From NCBI RefSeq assembly GCF_032814565.1, contig NZ_CP136521.1, forward strand, positions 3,382,501 through 3,446,500: a stretch of DNA of 64,000 nt, in the 5' to 3' direction. This stretch comes from Hwangdonia lutea. Lineage in GTDB: Bacteria > Bacteroidota > Bacteroidia > Flavobacteriales > Flavobacteriaceae. Positions within the stretch are counted from its first letter, which is position 1, and each line of letters opens with the position of its first letter. Positions 1-9,405 of this stretch are shown one piece after another. Both the position numbers and the translations under genes were made by a program. The notes beneath the pieces are model-generated. The model was given only the letters and a program-made list of their open reading frames with translations, searched no databases and had not been told where the DNA came from.

Positions 1-1
1 T

Positions 2-1780
2 AACCAAAAGTCTATAGCCGTATTACCCTTTGTCAATATGAGTAATGATATTGATAATGGTTATTTTTGCGACGGTATTACAGAAGAAATAATCAACGCC
101 TTAACAAAAGTAAAGGGCTTAAAAGTTATAGCCAGAACCTCTTCTTTCGCTTTTAAAAATAAAAACATAGACGTTCGGCATATTGGCAATCAATTAGGTG
201 TTTCTACTGTTTTAGAAGGCAGTATAAGAATATTCAATAAAAGAATTCGTATTAATGTTCAATTAATACGAACCAATGATGGTTTTCAGGTGTGGTCGCA
301 AAATTTTGACAGAAAGTTAGAAGATATATTTGTACTTCAAGACGAAATAAGTTTAATAATTGCAGAGCAGATACGAGAAAATTTTGGTCATCTTCATATT
401 TCAGAACGGATATCCATTATCGGCACCAAAGATATTAATGCCTATAAATTATACCTCAAAGGAAGAGCATATCAGCTCAATTGGGCTTTAGAGGATTACA
501 TTAAGGCTATAGATTACTACAAAAAAAGTATAAAAATTGATGAGAATTTTTATGATGCCTATTTTGCATTAAGTCGGTCGTATGGTATTCTATCAAGTTG
601 GGGAGTTATAGAAAAAAATGAAGGCGAAGAGAATGCCAAACGCTATTTAGCACAAGGTTTAAAAATTAATTCCATCTCTTATTTAAGTTATTTTTCTAAA
701 TCGTCTTTATGTTTTTGGAATAAATGGAATTACAACAAAGGCATTGAATACTTGATTAAAACCTTGCATCAAAACCCAAGTTATGCCATAGCTTTCGAAG
801 GTATTGCTGAAATCTACATGGCTACAAACCAATTGGACAAAGCGTTGTTAAATATTAATAAAGCCATAGACATTAGTCCATTATCGCCTAACCATTATTT
901 TACAAAAGGCAATATCTATTTTCTAAAAAAAGAGTATGTTAAAGCCATAGACCTTTTAAACGAATGCTTAAGAATTGACCCTAACTTTTTATTGGCTATA
1001 GAGACCAAGTTGGCTTGTTTTATATTTTTAAATGACGCATCTAATTTTAGGAATTATATTGCTTCAATGCCACAGCTTATTAGTCCAGAAGTTTGTGAAA
1101 TCCTTTTTAGCATAATTAATAAAGAACAAGTCAATATAGCTATTGATTCGGTAAAGATTGATATTGAAGAAAGTTTCAAAAGTATTTACCCTTGGCATTT
1201 TTATTTTTTGATACACGCTGGAAAAACAGATGAAGCGCTTGAAGTTTTTAAAGAAAAAATGAAATTGAAAGTAGGACAGCTTGTCAATTTTAGGTTAGAC
1301 CCATTTTTTGAACCTTTACGAAAACACAAAAAATTTCAGCTCATTGAAAAAAAGGTTTTGTCTTCAGGTTTTGTTCCCTTAAAAAAATCAGGATCTAACA
1401 CCATTCAAAAAAATACATCAAAACCTTTGGATAAAGCCGAAGTTGTTAAATATAAATTAGACTTAAACACTTATATAGAAAATAAAAAACCTTTTTTAAA
1501 CCCTAACCTTACCTTAAAAAACCTTGCCGAAAGCATTAAATTGCACCCCAATAAGTTATCATGGTTGCTAAACGAATATTTAAACCAAAACTTTAATGAA
1601 TTCATTAATAAATATCGTTTAGAACACTTTAAAAATGAAGTTCTAAAACCATCAAATTCACATCTTACTTTACTTGGAATTGCTTATGAAAGTGGTTTCA
1701 ACTCTAAAACTGTTTTTAACACCTTCTTCAAAAAAGAAACAGGAATAACACCTAGACAATGGTTGAAATCTCAAAATTAA
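2..1780 (+). CDS. FlgO/TolB-like, TPR and AraC-HTH regulator (5' end outside window)
   Basis: The reading frame stays open to the left edge. The codons before the first ATG (38) read SIAVLPFVNMSND, the conserved opening of the FlgO/TolB-like domain seen in adenylate-cyclase-like TPR regulators, so position 38 is an internal Met and the true start is off-window. Visible order: FlgO/TolB-like domain (about residues 1-115), TPR repeats (about 130-340), a linker, and a C-terminal AraC-type double HTH in the last 110 residues (LAESIKLHPNKLSWLLNEYL, then GIAYESGFNSKTVFN and ITPRQW). It is probably a transcription regulator of nearby genes. Whether it has an N-terminal membrane segment cannot be seen. 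The order is the reverse of the regulator encoded at 7096-9177. The target signal is unknown. Confidence 0.85.
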   Translation, partial: NQKSIAVLPFVNMSNDIDNGYFCDGITEEIINALTKVKGLKVIARTSSFAFKNKNIDVRHIGNQLGVSTVLEGSIRIFNKRIRINVQLIRTNDGFQVWSQNFDRKLEDIFVLQDEISLIIAEQIRENFGHLHISERISIIGTKDINAYKLYLKGRAYQLNWALEDYIKAIDYYKKSIKIDENFYDAYFALSRSYGILSSWGVIEKNEGEENAKRYLAQGLKINSISYLSYFSKSSLCFWNKWNYNKGIEYLIKTLHQNPSYAIAFEGIAEIYMATNQLDKALLNINKAIDISPLSPNHYFTKGNIYFLKKEYVKAIDLLNECLRIDPNFLLAIETKLACFIFLNDASNFRNYIASMPQLISPEVCEILFSIINKEQVNIAIDSVKIDIEESFKSIYPWHFYFLIHAGKTDEALEVFKEKMKLKVGQLVNFRLDPFFEPLRKHKKFQLIEKKVLSSGFVPLKKSGSNTIQKNTSKPLDKAEVVKYKLDLNTYIENKKPFLNPNLTLKNLAESIKLHPNKLSWLLNEYLNQNFNEFINKYRLEHFKNEVLKPSNSHLTLLGIAYESGFNSKTVFNTFFKKETGITPRQWLKSQN

Positions 1781-1910
1781 CTTTGTCTTCTTGTTAAATA
1801 AAGTTCCAAATTTCACTTAAAAGGTTCTAAATCATAATGTCGAACGATGCGTGTGCTGTTAGTCAGCATATTTGCATCACAATATTTTATTAATCAATAA
1901 ATCGACAGTT

Positions 1911-2987
1911 ATGACAACACTATCAAAACAAATAATATGCTTGATACTTTTAATTTTTAGCTTGCTTACATCATGCTCAAATGACGATGATAATACATCA
2001 GCAAACAACATTACATCTCTTGAAAATATATTAACCGAACTCAATTTTCAAGGTTATGCCATCGTTACTAAAAATGGAAACGATGTAGTCCGTCAAGGAT
2101 TTGGGTTGGCTAATGAAAACACAGCAATGCCTCAAGATGATGACCTTGCTTATCGCATTGGCTCGGTAACCAAAACATTAACAGCTGCAGCTATTGTTCA
2201 GTTAAAACGTGATGGTCTCATTAGTAGTTTTAATCAAACTTTAAATGAATTTGATACCGAATTTCCAAACGGTAATCAAATCACGATTGCCCACTTATTA
2301 TCACATCAATCAGGTATTCCAGAATATCAATTTGTCGTTGAACAAGCATTTGAGGAAGGCATGGCTTTGGATGAAGAGGATATTTACGAGGTTATTACCG
2401 ATTTAATTTCAGAAAACGGACTCAATTTTTCGCCAGGTTCCAGTAAGCAGTATTGCAATTCAAACTATCTTATTTCGGCTTTGTTAATAGAGCAATTATC
2501 CGGAATGTCTTACCATCAGTACATTCAGCAGAATATTTTTAATCCTCTGGAAATGACCGATTCTTTTAAGGGAAACAATGAAATTGATACTAATACACAT
2601 GCGCAAGGCTATTTTAACGGAAGTCCTAACAGTACGTATCCAATGGCTATTCCATTTGGTGCAGGCGACTTCAGTAGCTCGCCAAAAGATATGGAAACTT
2701 GGGCAAATGCCGTAAAAACCAATTGGTTTACAGAAGCCGAAAAAGCCGAAATATTTGCACAAAACGTACCAAGTGGTTATGTGGATTTTGGCTTAGGCTG
2801 GTTTACCTCACAAGAAGGCGATACCACATTGTATTGGCATGGAGGCGATATTAATGGCTATTGGAGTATGATTGGTTTTATTCCTCAACATAATACCACA
2901 GTTGTGCTTTTAAGCAATCAACAAGACAATATAGGTTCGCAACGCCATACCATTATTCAACATTTGTTAACGAACCAATTAAATTAA
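1911..2987 (+). CDS. beta-lactamase-fold serine hydrolase, lipoprotein
   Basis: Class C beta-lactamase/penicillin-binding-protein-fold serine hydrolase (PF00144 type). The ATG at 1911 is preferred over the in-frame TTG at 1872 because it places a lipoprotein signal directly at the N-terminus (hydrophobic run ending in LLTSC, Cys 22, followed by an Asp/Asn-rich linker). The catalytic SxxK is S85-VTK. A YCN tyrosine motif lies mid-protein and an HGGD motif stands where KTG is found in true beta-lactamases. The substrate is unknown: members include D-aminopeptidases, esterases and PBP4-like enzymes, and there is no specific sign of antibiotic hydrolysis. It is probably anchored in the outer membrane. 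Two more genes of this superfamily lie within 12 kb (3704 and 11846). A CATATTTG sequence near 1869 may be a weak -7 element. Confidence 0.85.
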   Translation: MTTLSKQIICLILLIFSLLTSCSNDDDNTSANNITSLENILTELNFQGYAIVTKNGNDVVRQGFGLANENTAMPQDDDLAYRIGSVTKTLTAAAIVQLKRDGLISSFNQTLNEFDTEFPNGNQITIAHLLSHQSGIPEYQFVVEQAFEEGMALDEEDIYEVITDLISENGLNFSPGSSKQYCNSNYLISALLIEQLSGMSYHQYIQQNIFNPLEMTDSFKGNNEIDTNTHAQGYFNGSPNSTYPMAIPFGAGDFSSSPKDMETWANAVKTNWFTEAEKAEIFAQNVPSGYVDFGLGWFTSQEGDTTLYWHGGDINGYWSMIGFIPQHNTTVVLLSNQQDNIGSQRHTIIQHLLTNQLN

Positions 2988-3016
2988 AAAAGTAAATTAA
3001 TTAAAAAATAAAAAAC

Positions 3017-3667
3017 ATGAGAGGATTAACATCAACAATCATACTATCCCTATTATTTGCAACAAATGTTTTCGCTCAAAGTAACAAAGCACTATCAGAA
3101 AATAATAGCATTGAGCACAAATACAGAATCAGCTTTCCTGCAATTATCTTAGGGAATATCGGCAAAGGAGGCGAAAGAACAAATACGCAACACATAGAAC
3201 TTCACATAAAGCGCAAATTGGATTCCAAAAATATCATTGGCGTAAAATTTGCAACGTGGCGATTATTTCAACCTATGGGAATCCAATGGTGGGACGGACT
3301 TTTGGACAAAGTAGATTCTGGTACGGAATTTTATCCTGGTTATCTACGAGAAACAGGCATAGGAATAACATACCAACGCATGCTTTGGAAAGGTCTATTT
3401 GCCTCAATAGAAGTTTTACCGCAACACAAAACCTATTTAGACTTAAACAATAAAAAAATAGCCAATGGCTTTAAGCTTTACACCTCTTATCATGTGGGTT
3501 ATCACATTGCTTTTGGAAAAAAGAAACAATTCTTCATAGAACCTCAATTTCATTGCCAGAATTGGATGTTTGACACCAATACACCTGAAGAATTTAAGCA
3601 GCTGGACAACAAGTGGAAATCTTATTTTCTGTTTGAGCCCAACCTTTATATAGGTATAAAGTTTTAA
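3017..3667 (+). CDS. secreted or outer-membrane protein of unknown function
   Basis: I do not recognise the family. The 216-residue product opens with a cleavable signal peptide (MRGLTSTIILSLLFATNVFA, then Q). The rest alternates hydrophobic and polar residues with many aromatics, and the chain ends in an aromatic residue (GIKF). That is typical of small outer-membrane beta-barrels. It starts 29 bp after one serine hydrolase gene and ends 36 bp before another, all on the same strand, so co-transcription with both hydrolases is likely. Confidence 0.6.
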   Translation: MRGLTSTIILSLLFATNVFAQSNKALSENNSIEHKYRISFPAIILGNIGKGGERTNTQHIELHIKRKLDSKNIIGVKFATWRLFQPMGIQWWDGLLDKVDSGTEFYPGYLRETGIGITYQRMLWKGLFASIEVLPQHKTYLDLNNKKIANGFKLYTSYHVGYHIAFGKKKQFFIEPQFHCQNWMFDTNTPEEFKQLDNKWKSYFLFEPNLYIGIKF

Positions 3668-3703
3668 GTTATAAAACCGTCTAATAATTCTAATATTAAC
3701 GCC

Positions 3704-4831
3704 ATGAGAACAACACTTTTAAGCCTTACTCTTTTTATCGGACTATCTTGTTTTGGTCAGCAAAATATTGACAACGAAGTCACGAAGTTATTTAAAACCG
3801 AATTAGAAAAAGAAAACATTAAAAGCGGTATTCTGCACGTATATTCTAAATCTAAAGGAATTGACATTCAGCTCGCTAAAAGTACAGAAAACGCTATTAA
3901 AACCAACAGTCCTTTCTATACGGCTAGTATTACTAAGATGCTTACAGCAACGGCAATAGGTGTTTTGAAGGATGAAAACAAACTAAGATTTGAAGATAAA
4001 ATATCTAAATATCTTCCAGAATCATTGATGGCTAATCTTCACGTTTTAGATGGAAAGGACTATTCCAGGAACATTACTATCAAAAACCTATTGCAACATA
4101 CTTCAGGTCTTCCTGATTATTTTACAGATAAAACTATTGATGAAAGTCCTAATGTTATCAATCAATTATTAGTGGATACCAATAAAACTTGGTCGGCAGT
4201 AGAACTGGTGGACTTTGCAAAGCATAAGATGAACCCTCATTTTATTCCTGGTACAAACTATCATTATACAGATACAGCCTATGTGCTTTTGGCATTGATT
4301 ATAGAAAAAGTGAGCGGTTTATCTTTAGAACAATTTTTTCAGAGGCATATATTTCAACCATTAAAAATGCATAGTTCTTACATCAATTTAAAATCATCGG
4401 CAATAGAACATACACTTCCTATGGCCAAATTTTATGTTGGCGATATTGAGTTATCATCGATTAAAAGTTTAAGTGCTGATTGGGGAGGTGGCGGCTTAGT
4501 ATCCACTACCCAAGACTTAATCAATTTTTTTGAAGCTTTTAATAGCGATTTGATCATAAATAAAACAACTCGTATTGCCATGCAAAATTGGGTACATGAA
4601 ACAAAAGGTATGGCATACGGTTTTGGGATTAGACAAGTATCTATAAAAGATTTAACTAATAATAATACAGGTTTACAACTGATTGGACATTCAGGAAGCA
4701 CAGCTTCTTTTTTATGGTATTGCGAACAATTGGATACTTACATATCAGGCACTTTAAATCAACTGGAAGCATCTAAAAGTGCGTTAATTTTGGTTGTTGA
4801 AATACTCAAAATAATAGAACGTAAAGACTAA
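3704..4831 (+). CDS. beta-lactamase-fold serine hydrolase, secreted
   Basis: Second PF00144-type serine hydrolase of the window. It has a signal peptide (residues 1-18, ending SCFGQ) rather than a lipobox. The SxxK motif is S75-ITK, the tyrosine motif is near residue 185 (NYHYTDTAY), and an HSGSTASF segment occupies the KTG-equivalent position near the C-terminus. The length (375 aa) is normal. It follows the small outer-membrane-like gene after 36 bp and is probably in the same transcript. The substrate is unknown; a peptidase or esterase acting on periplasmic or external material fits the family. Confidence 0.85.
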   Translation: MRTTLLSLTLFIGLSCFGQQNIDNEVTKLFKTELEKENIKSGILHVYSKSKGIDIQLAKSTENAIKTNSPFYTASITKMLTATAIGVLKDENKLRFEDKISKYLPESLMANLHVLDGKDYSRNITIKNLLQHTSGLPDYFTDKTIDESPNVINQLLVDTNKTWSAVELVDFAKHKMNPHFIPGTNYHYTDTAYVLLALIIEKVSGLSLEQFFQRHIFQPLKMHSSYINLKSSAIEHTLPMAKFYVGDIELSSIKSLSADWGGGGLVSTTQDLINFFEAFNSDLIINKTTRIAMQNWVHETKGMAYGFGIRQVSIKDLTNNNTGLQLIGHSGSTASFLWYCEQLDTYISGTLNQLEASKSALILVVEILKIIERKD

Positions 4832-4964
4832 CTAAACCGAAATTCATAAAAGAAAACTTCGCACTAATGCGCCGTGTAAATTAGTTCCTGGACTTGCTTT
4901 TGCGGATGGAAATTTACATAGACCTAATAGTAACTTTTAGGTTGCTAAACAAAAAAGATTAATA

Positions 4965-5828
4965 ATGAACAAACATAACTCACAAACCGTTTTACTTGCT
5001 GGAGCAACAGGATATTTAGGAGGCTACATTGCCAAAGCTTTATCCCAAGAACAAATGGCAACTAAATTAGTAGTAAGGTCGCCTCAAAAGTTAAAGGCTT
5101 TGGAAAGTAAAACGGTTAAAATAATTAAGGCCGAAGTGACAAAGCCAAACTCATTAATTGGTGTTTGTGAAGGTGTTGCAACGGTTATTTCAACTGTTGG
5201 TATAACGAGACAAAAAGATGGTTTAACGTATATGGATGTTGACTATCAGGCCAATCTAAATTTATTGAATGAAGCGAAAAAGGCAGGTGTTAAAAAGTTT
5301 ATCTATGTGTCTGCAATAAACGGAAATAAGTATAGGCATCTTAAAATTTTTGAAGCCAAGGAAAAATTTGTAGATGCCTTAAAAGCTTCGGGTTTAGATT
5401 ATACCATTATTCGTCCAAATGGTTTCTTTTCAGATATGAAAGATTTTCTAAACATGGCAAAACAAGGGAAAATTTACCTATTTGGAAATGGCGAACAAAA
5501 ACTAAATCCTATTCATGGCGAAGATTTGGCCATAGTTTGTTTACAAGCTATTAATTCAACTAAGAATGAAATTATTGTAGGTGGTCCAGATATTTTAACA
5601 TTGAATGAAATTGGGGAAATGGCTTTAGGTGCTTTGCAAAAACCCATAAAAATCATCCATTTACCAGATTGTATTAGACGATTTGCAATTTGGGCATTGC
5701 GCACGTTTACATCGTCTAAAACCTATGGACCAATTGAATTCTTTTTAACCCTTATGGCAGAAAATCAAGTTGCGCCCAGATTTGGAACACGACGATTGTA
5801 TGACTTTTTTAGGGAACAGACTACCTAG
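4965..5828 (+). CDS. NmrA/atypical SDR NAD(P)-binding protein
   Basis: Atypical short-chain dehydrogenase of the NmrA/NAD(P)H-binding class. The glycine-rich Rossmann motif GATGYLGG is at residues 13-20, a VISTVG strand follows, and the KKFIYVSAING segment is typical of NmrA/complex I 39-kDa-like proteins. No convincing YxxxK catalytic pair is evident, so it may be a redox sensor or an isomerase/reductase of unknown substrate. It is cytoplasmic with no signal peptide. It is followed after 76 bp by the DJ-1/PfpI gene, and a second NmrA-like gene lies at 18507. About 130 bp of featureless sequence precede it. Confidence 0.8.
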   Translation: MNKHNSQTVLLAGATGYLGGYIAKALSQEQMATKLVVRSPQKLKALESKTVKIIKAEVTKPNSLIGVCEGVATVISTVGITRQKDGLTYMDVDYQANLNLLNEAKKAGVKKFIYVSAINGNKYRHLKIFEAKEKFVDALKASGLDYTIIRPNGFFSDMKDFLNMAKQGKIYLFGNGEQKLNPIHGEDLAIVCLQAINSTKNEIIVGGPDILTLNEIGEMALGALQKPIKIIHLPDCIRRFAIWALRTFTSSKTYGPIEFFLTLMAENQVAPRFGTRRLYDFFREQTT

Positions 5829-5904
5829 TTGTTTTGTGAAGTGTTGTAGCAATTTTCGTCATAAGTCGTCTGTTCAATATATATCAATCAAAAAATTAGA
5901 AATT

Positions 5905-7002
5905 ATGTTTAAAAAATATAGAATTATAAAATGGATACTGACATCATTAGCAATTGTAGTTACTCTTCTAATCCTAATCGGAATTTATATAGCAAGTCTT
6001 TTGCCAGCAGAAGACGGTACGTTGATACATAATCAAGTGAGCGATATAGCTTATGTTACTGAAAACGTACCAGCCTTTCGCGGAAAAATACTCGCTGTTG
6101 TTACCAGTACTGATTCTATGGGTTCCAGCGGTAAGGAAACAGGCTATGAGCTTACAGAATTAGCAAGGGCTTATTATGTTTTTAAGGCGAATGGTTTTGA
6201 CGTGGATATTGCAAGTCCGTTAGGAGGGAAGCCACCTGTGGTTCTCGACGATGACGATATGGGACTATTTGATTACGCATTTTTAAACGACACCGTAGCG
6301 CAATCCAAAACAAATAATAGCCTAATGTTAGAGGCTATTGTCCCTAAAGATTACGAAGCTGTCTATTTTGTTGGAGGCAAAGGAGCGATGTTCGATTTCC
6401 CAAATAATAAACACATACAAACCTTAATACAAGACTTTCACGATAAAGACAAAGTTATAGGGGCTGTTTGCCACGGACCATCAGCATTGGTAAATGTAAA
6501 ATTAGAGAACGGACAATTATTTTTAAAAAATAAACAGGTCAGTGGATTTACAAATAAGGAAGAGTTATTATTGATTCCAAAAGCAGAATCCATATTCCCT
6601 TTCTTACTACAGGATAAATTGATAGCACAAGGCGCAAATTTTAATGAAGGCATTATGTATTTGGAAAAAATCAGTCATGACAAAAACCTAATTACTGGCC
6701 AAAATCCTTGGTCAGTTTGGGCATTGGCCGAAGCTATGGTTAAACAATTGGGATATAATCCCAAACCAAGAACAATAACCGCTGAAGAAAACGCTGTAAA
6801 AGTCTTGTACGCTTACGAGACTAAAGGTAAAGAAAATTCTAAGGCGTTAATTGAACAGTTTGTTCAAGAACATAAACCATATGCTTCTAGAGCATTACTC
6901 ATAAATCATTGTGCTGTATCGTTGATACAAGGAGATTTGAAAAAATTTTATGACCTTGTTGGTCTAGCTTCTTATGTAAAGGAATTGGAACTCAATAAAT
7001 AG
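5905..7002 (+). CDS. DJ-1/PfpI family (type 1 glutamine amidotransferase-like) membrane-anchored protein
   Basis: DJ-1/PfpI superfamily. The nucleophile elbow AVCHGP has Cys 189, preceded by VYFVGGKGAMFD, the typical DJ-1/Hsp31/KGSF arrangement. This start gives an N-terminal membrane segment (residues about 8-30, ITSLAIVV-like). The in-frame ATG at 5770 would overlap the previous gene by 59 bases and add an unlikely leader, so it was rejected. A C-terminal extension of about 80 residues after the DJ-1 core is not recognised. The family includes glyoxalase III/chaperones, proteases and amidases; which activity applies cannot be told. The start is preceded by a TATCAATCAAAAAAT leader like those of four other genes in the window. 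Confidence 0.8.
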   Translation: MFKKYRIIKWILTSLAIVVTLLILIGIYIASLLPAEDGTLIHNQVSDIAYVTENVPAFRGKILAVVTSTDSMGSSGKETGYELTELARAYYVFKANGFDVDIASPLGGKPPVVLDDDDMGLFDYAFLNDTVAQSKTNNSLMLEAIVPKDYEAVYFVGGKGAMFDFPNNKHIQTLIQDFHDKDKVIGAVCHGPSALVNVKLENGQLFLKNKQVSGFTNKEELLLIPKAESIFPFLLQDKLIAQGANFNEGIMYLEKISHDKNLITGQNPWSVWALAEAMVKQLGYNPKPRTITAEENAVKVLYAYETKGKENSKALIEQFVQEHKPYASRALLINHCAVSLIQGDLKKFYDLVGLASYVKELELNK

Positions 7003-7095
7003 AAAACAACAAGCAGTATGGCAACACAATCAAGAAGAAACAGTTGAATACCAAATTCGAATAATTTTGATTTTGCTAATTATCTCATCAAGATT

Positions 7096-9177
7096 TTAGA
7101 GTAGTTTTTCCTGTTCTAAAGTTTCTTTCAGTTCTTCATGTTTATTCCAAAATTGCCGTTCTATTTTCGCAATAGTTTCCTCGTATTTTGGATGATTTTG
7201 CAATTGTTTCATAAGAGGGTCTTCCTCCATAAATAAAATTACCCAATATTGAAAATCATCTTGCAAACTAAATTCATTGTAAGCTTCTATGGCTTTATCT
7301 GGCAAATTTTCATAAAGATAGAGCATAGCTAACATCGCTTCTTTATAAATTGAATCATCTTTTTCCAGATGGTCTTTGTATTTATTCAAGTATTGCTCGG
7401 CTTTCTTAGAAAACCCCATTTTTTTATAGGTGTATGCAATTTTTATATTTTCTGCAGGATACAGGTCAATTTTATTGGTAGCCAATATGTTAATATATTT
7501 TTCATAATAAAATAATGCTTTATTATACTCTTCTTGAAAATAGTACATCTTCGCTAATTCTTGGGTGATATCGGCACGTGTTGTGTCTTTTTTCCACTCT
7601 AGTAGCATTTTACTTGTTAAGGCTTTTAAATCCTTATTATTGGCATAATCTATAAAGTTTTTTAAATAATTAGAATGTGGATTACTGGGATTATATTTTA
7701 ATGATTCTTCAATGTATTGTGAGGCTTCTTTCGCAAAACCGTTTTGTACTAAAGCATTGCTCAAGTGCAGATAGATATAGCTCTGAGATATAGAGTCATT
7801 AGCTGCTACATTCAGTTTAATACCTTTTAATGCATAAGTGAGATATTTGTGTGTATCTGGAACCACTCGAGCATATAAATCTGATAAAATTAACACTACA
7901 GAAGAAGCATTGGGATTGTAATCTAGCGCTTTTTCCAAATAAGGTATGGCTAACCTGAACTCGTTTGCATTTATATAATAAAGTGCCTTTGCAATCAGTG
8001 GTAATTCGGAAGTAGAATCATACAACAAGGAGTTGTCTGAATATTCATTTAACTTGTCTAAATATTTTTTGTCAATTTTATTCAAATCTAAATAATAGTA
8101 ACAAATAGCAATCTGAGCATAAGCGTTTGCGTATTTTGGGTCATGTTTTATAGCTTTTTCAAAATTTAAGATAGCTTTATGTAATCCTTCCTCACTTTGT
8201 TCATTTTGATTTTCGAGTCCTTTTAAATAAAAATCATAAGCCAAGATATTTTCAGTTGGTTTTTTTTCAATAAGCGCCAGTTCTTTTGGAGTTACATTGG
8301 CCTCTATGGCATGGGCAATCTTTTTTGCGATGGTATTTTGAAGCTCAAAAACATTATCGAGTTGATATATGTATTGTTCTGACCAAATAGGACTATCTGC
8401 ATTGGCATCTATCAATTGAATACTTATAAGCACTTCATTGCCAATTTTTTGCCCACTGCCTTCAATCAAATAGTTCACTTGTAATTCTTCGGCAATTTCT
8501 GAAACGGTTTTAGGGTTGTTTCTATATTTTTCTGTGGAAGTCCTACTGATTACCCGTAAATCTTTAATTTTTTGAAGATTGTTAAGTGAAGATTCCATAA
8601 CTCCATTTATAAAATATAAATTAGAATTGTCTTCACTTAGATTTTTGAACGGTAAAAAAGCAACCGACTTTTCTTTATTTGCTTTAGATTCTGTGGAAGC
8701 AAATTGGTCCTTAAAAAAATAAACAATGGCAACGATTGCTATGGACGAAATTGCAATAATATATCTATTAACGTTTTTGCTTTTTGTAACTGGCTTTTTC
8801 GTTTCTTCATCATTTTTTTGTTCTGTATGCCATTCTTCTTCTTTTTTGGCTTTTGTTTCACCAGGCGGATAGCCATAATATTCGCGATAACATTTTGTAA
8901 AATAAGACGGATTGCTAAAACCAACTTCAAATGCAATTTCCGAGGCGGTATGCTCCGTTTCCAGCAATAACTCGGCAGCTTTCTGTAAACGTATTTCCCG
9001 GATAAACTGACTGGCCGATAAATTGGTTTGCTTTTTTATTTTTCTGAGCAAACTGGAACGGCTCATATGCAGTTCGCTTGCCAATTCAGAAACACCAAAT
9101 TGCTCGTTAGAAATATGATCTAAAACTAGGGATTTAGCTTCTGACAAAAATGAATTTGATGTATAATTTGAAGTCAT
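7096..9177 (-). CDS. membrane-spanning AraC-HTH regulator with FlgO/TolB-like and TPR domains
   Basis: One-component regulator of 693 residues. An N-terminal AraC-type double HTH occupies about residues 10-110 (GVSELASELHMSRSSLLRKI, ASEIAFEVGFSNPSYFTKCY). A charged linker and one hydrophobic segment (about 137-155) follow, then a FlgO/TolB-like domain opening SVAFLPFKNLSED (about 170-290), then TPR repeats to the C-terminus. The single membrane segment between DNA-binding and sensing parts gives a ToxR/CadC-like topology, with HTH in the cytoplasm and TPRs in the periplasm. It is divergent from the ankyrin gene at 9406, with TCATAA direct repeats between them that are plausible operators. The ligand is unknown. 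Confidence 0.85.
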   Translation of the reverse strand: MTSNYTSNSFLSEAKSLVLDHISNEQFGVSELASELHMSRSSLLRKIKKQTNLSASQFIREIRLQKAAELLLETEHTASEIAFEVGFSNPSYFTKCYREYYGYPPGETKAKKEEEWHTEQKNDEETKKPVTKSKNVNRYIIAISSIAIVAIVYFFKDQFASTESKANKEKSVAFLPFKNLSEDNSNLYFINGVMESSLNNLQKIKDLRVISRTSTEKYRNNPKTVSEIAEELQVNYLIEGSGQKIGNEVLISIQLIDANADSPIWSEQYIYQLDNVFELQNTIAKKIAHAIEANVTPKELALIEKKPTENILAYDFYLKGLENQNEQSEEGLHKAILNFEKAIKHDPKYANAYAQIAICYYYLDLNKIDKKYLDKLNEYSDNSLLYDSTSELPLIAKALYYINANEFRLAIPYLEKALDYNPNASSVVLILSDLYARVVPDTHKYLTYALKGIKLNVAANDSISQSYIYLHLSNALVQNGFAKEASQYIEESLKYNPSNPHSNYLKNFIDYANNKDLKALTSKMLLEWKKDTTRADITQELAKMYYFQEEYNKALFYYEKYINILATNKIDLYPAENIKIAYTYKKMGFSKKAEQYLNKYKDHLEKDDSIYKEAMLAMLYLYENLPDKAIEAYNEFSLQDDFQYWVILFMEEDPLMKQLQNHPKYEETIAKIERQFWNKHEELKETLEQEKLL

Positions 9178-9257
9178 TTTGTTGTTAACTAAAACGAAGA
9201 TAAGTAAAATTTAATAACGGACTTTATCTATGCACATTTTGTTGCAATTTGATTAAA

Positions 9258-9328
9258 TGCGTCATAATTTATAGTCTTGCGTCATAATTTATAATCCTGC
9301 GCTAAACTTCATAACTCTTGATTCATAA
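9258..9328. promoter_or_regulatory. TCATAA direct repeats between divergent regulator and operon
   Basis: Two nearly identical 20-bp units stand back to back: TGCGTCATAATTTATAGTCT (9258-9277) and TGCGTCATAATTTATAATCC (9278-9297). Diverged units continue to about 9328. TCATAA cores begin at 9262, 9282, 9309 and 9323. The first two are exactly two helical turns apart. The site lies 81-151 bp upstream of the AraC-type regulator start and about 80-150 bp upstream of the ankyrin gene, as expected for a regulator operator. A CATCTTTG (-7-like) sequence at 9357-9364 may serve the rightward operon. The binding protein is inferred, not shown. Confidence 0.55.
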
Positions 9329-9405
9329 CTGTTTAATGCTGCATCAAGGTTCGTTGCATCTTTGTACCATCAAATCGAAACAATAATTCATAAAATTTAA
9401 AAATC

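Noticed and set aside
5770-5904. Longer N-terminus for the DJ-1/PfpI gene
   Set aside because: It overlaps the previous gene and would bury the membrane segment; the ATG at 5905 gives a normal N-terminus.
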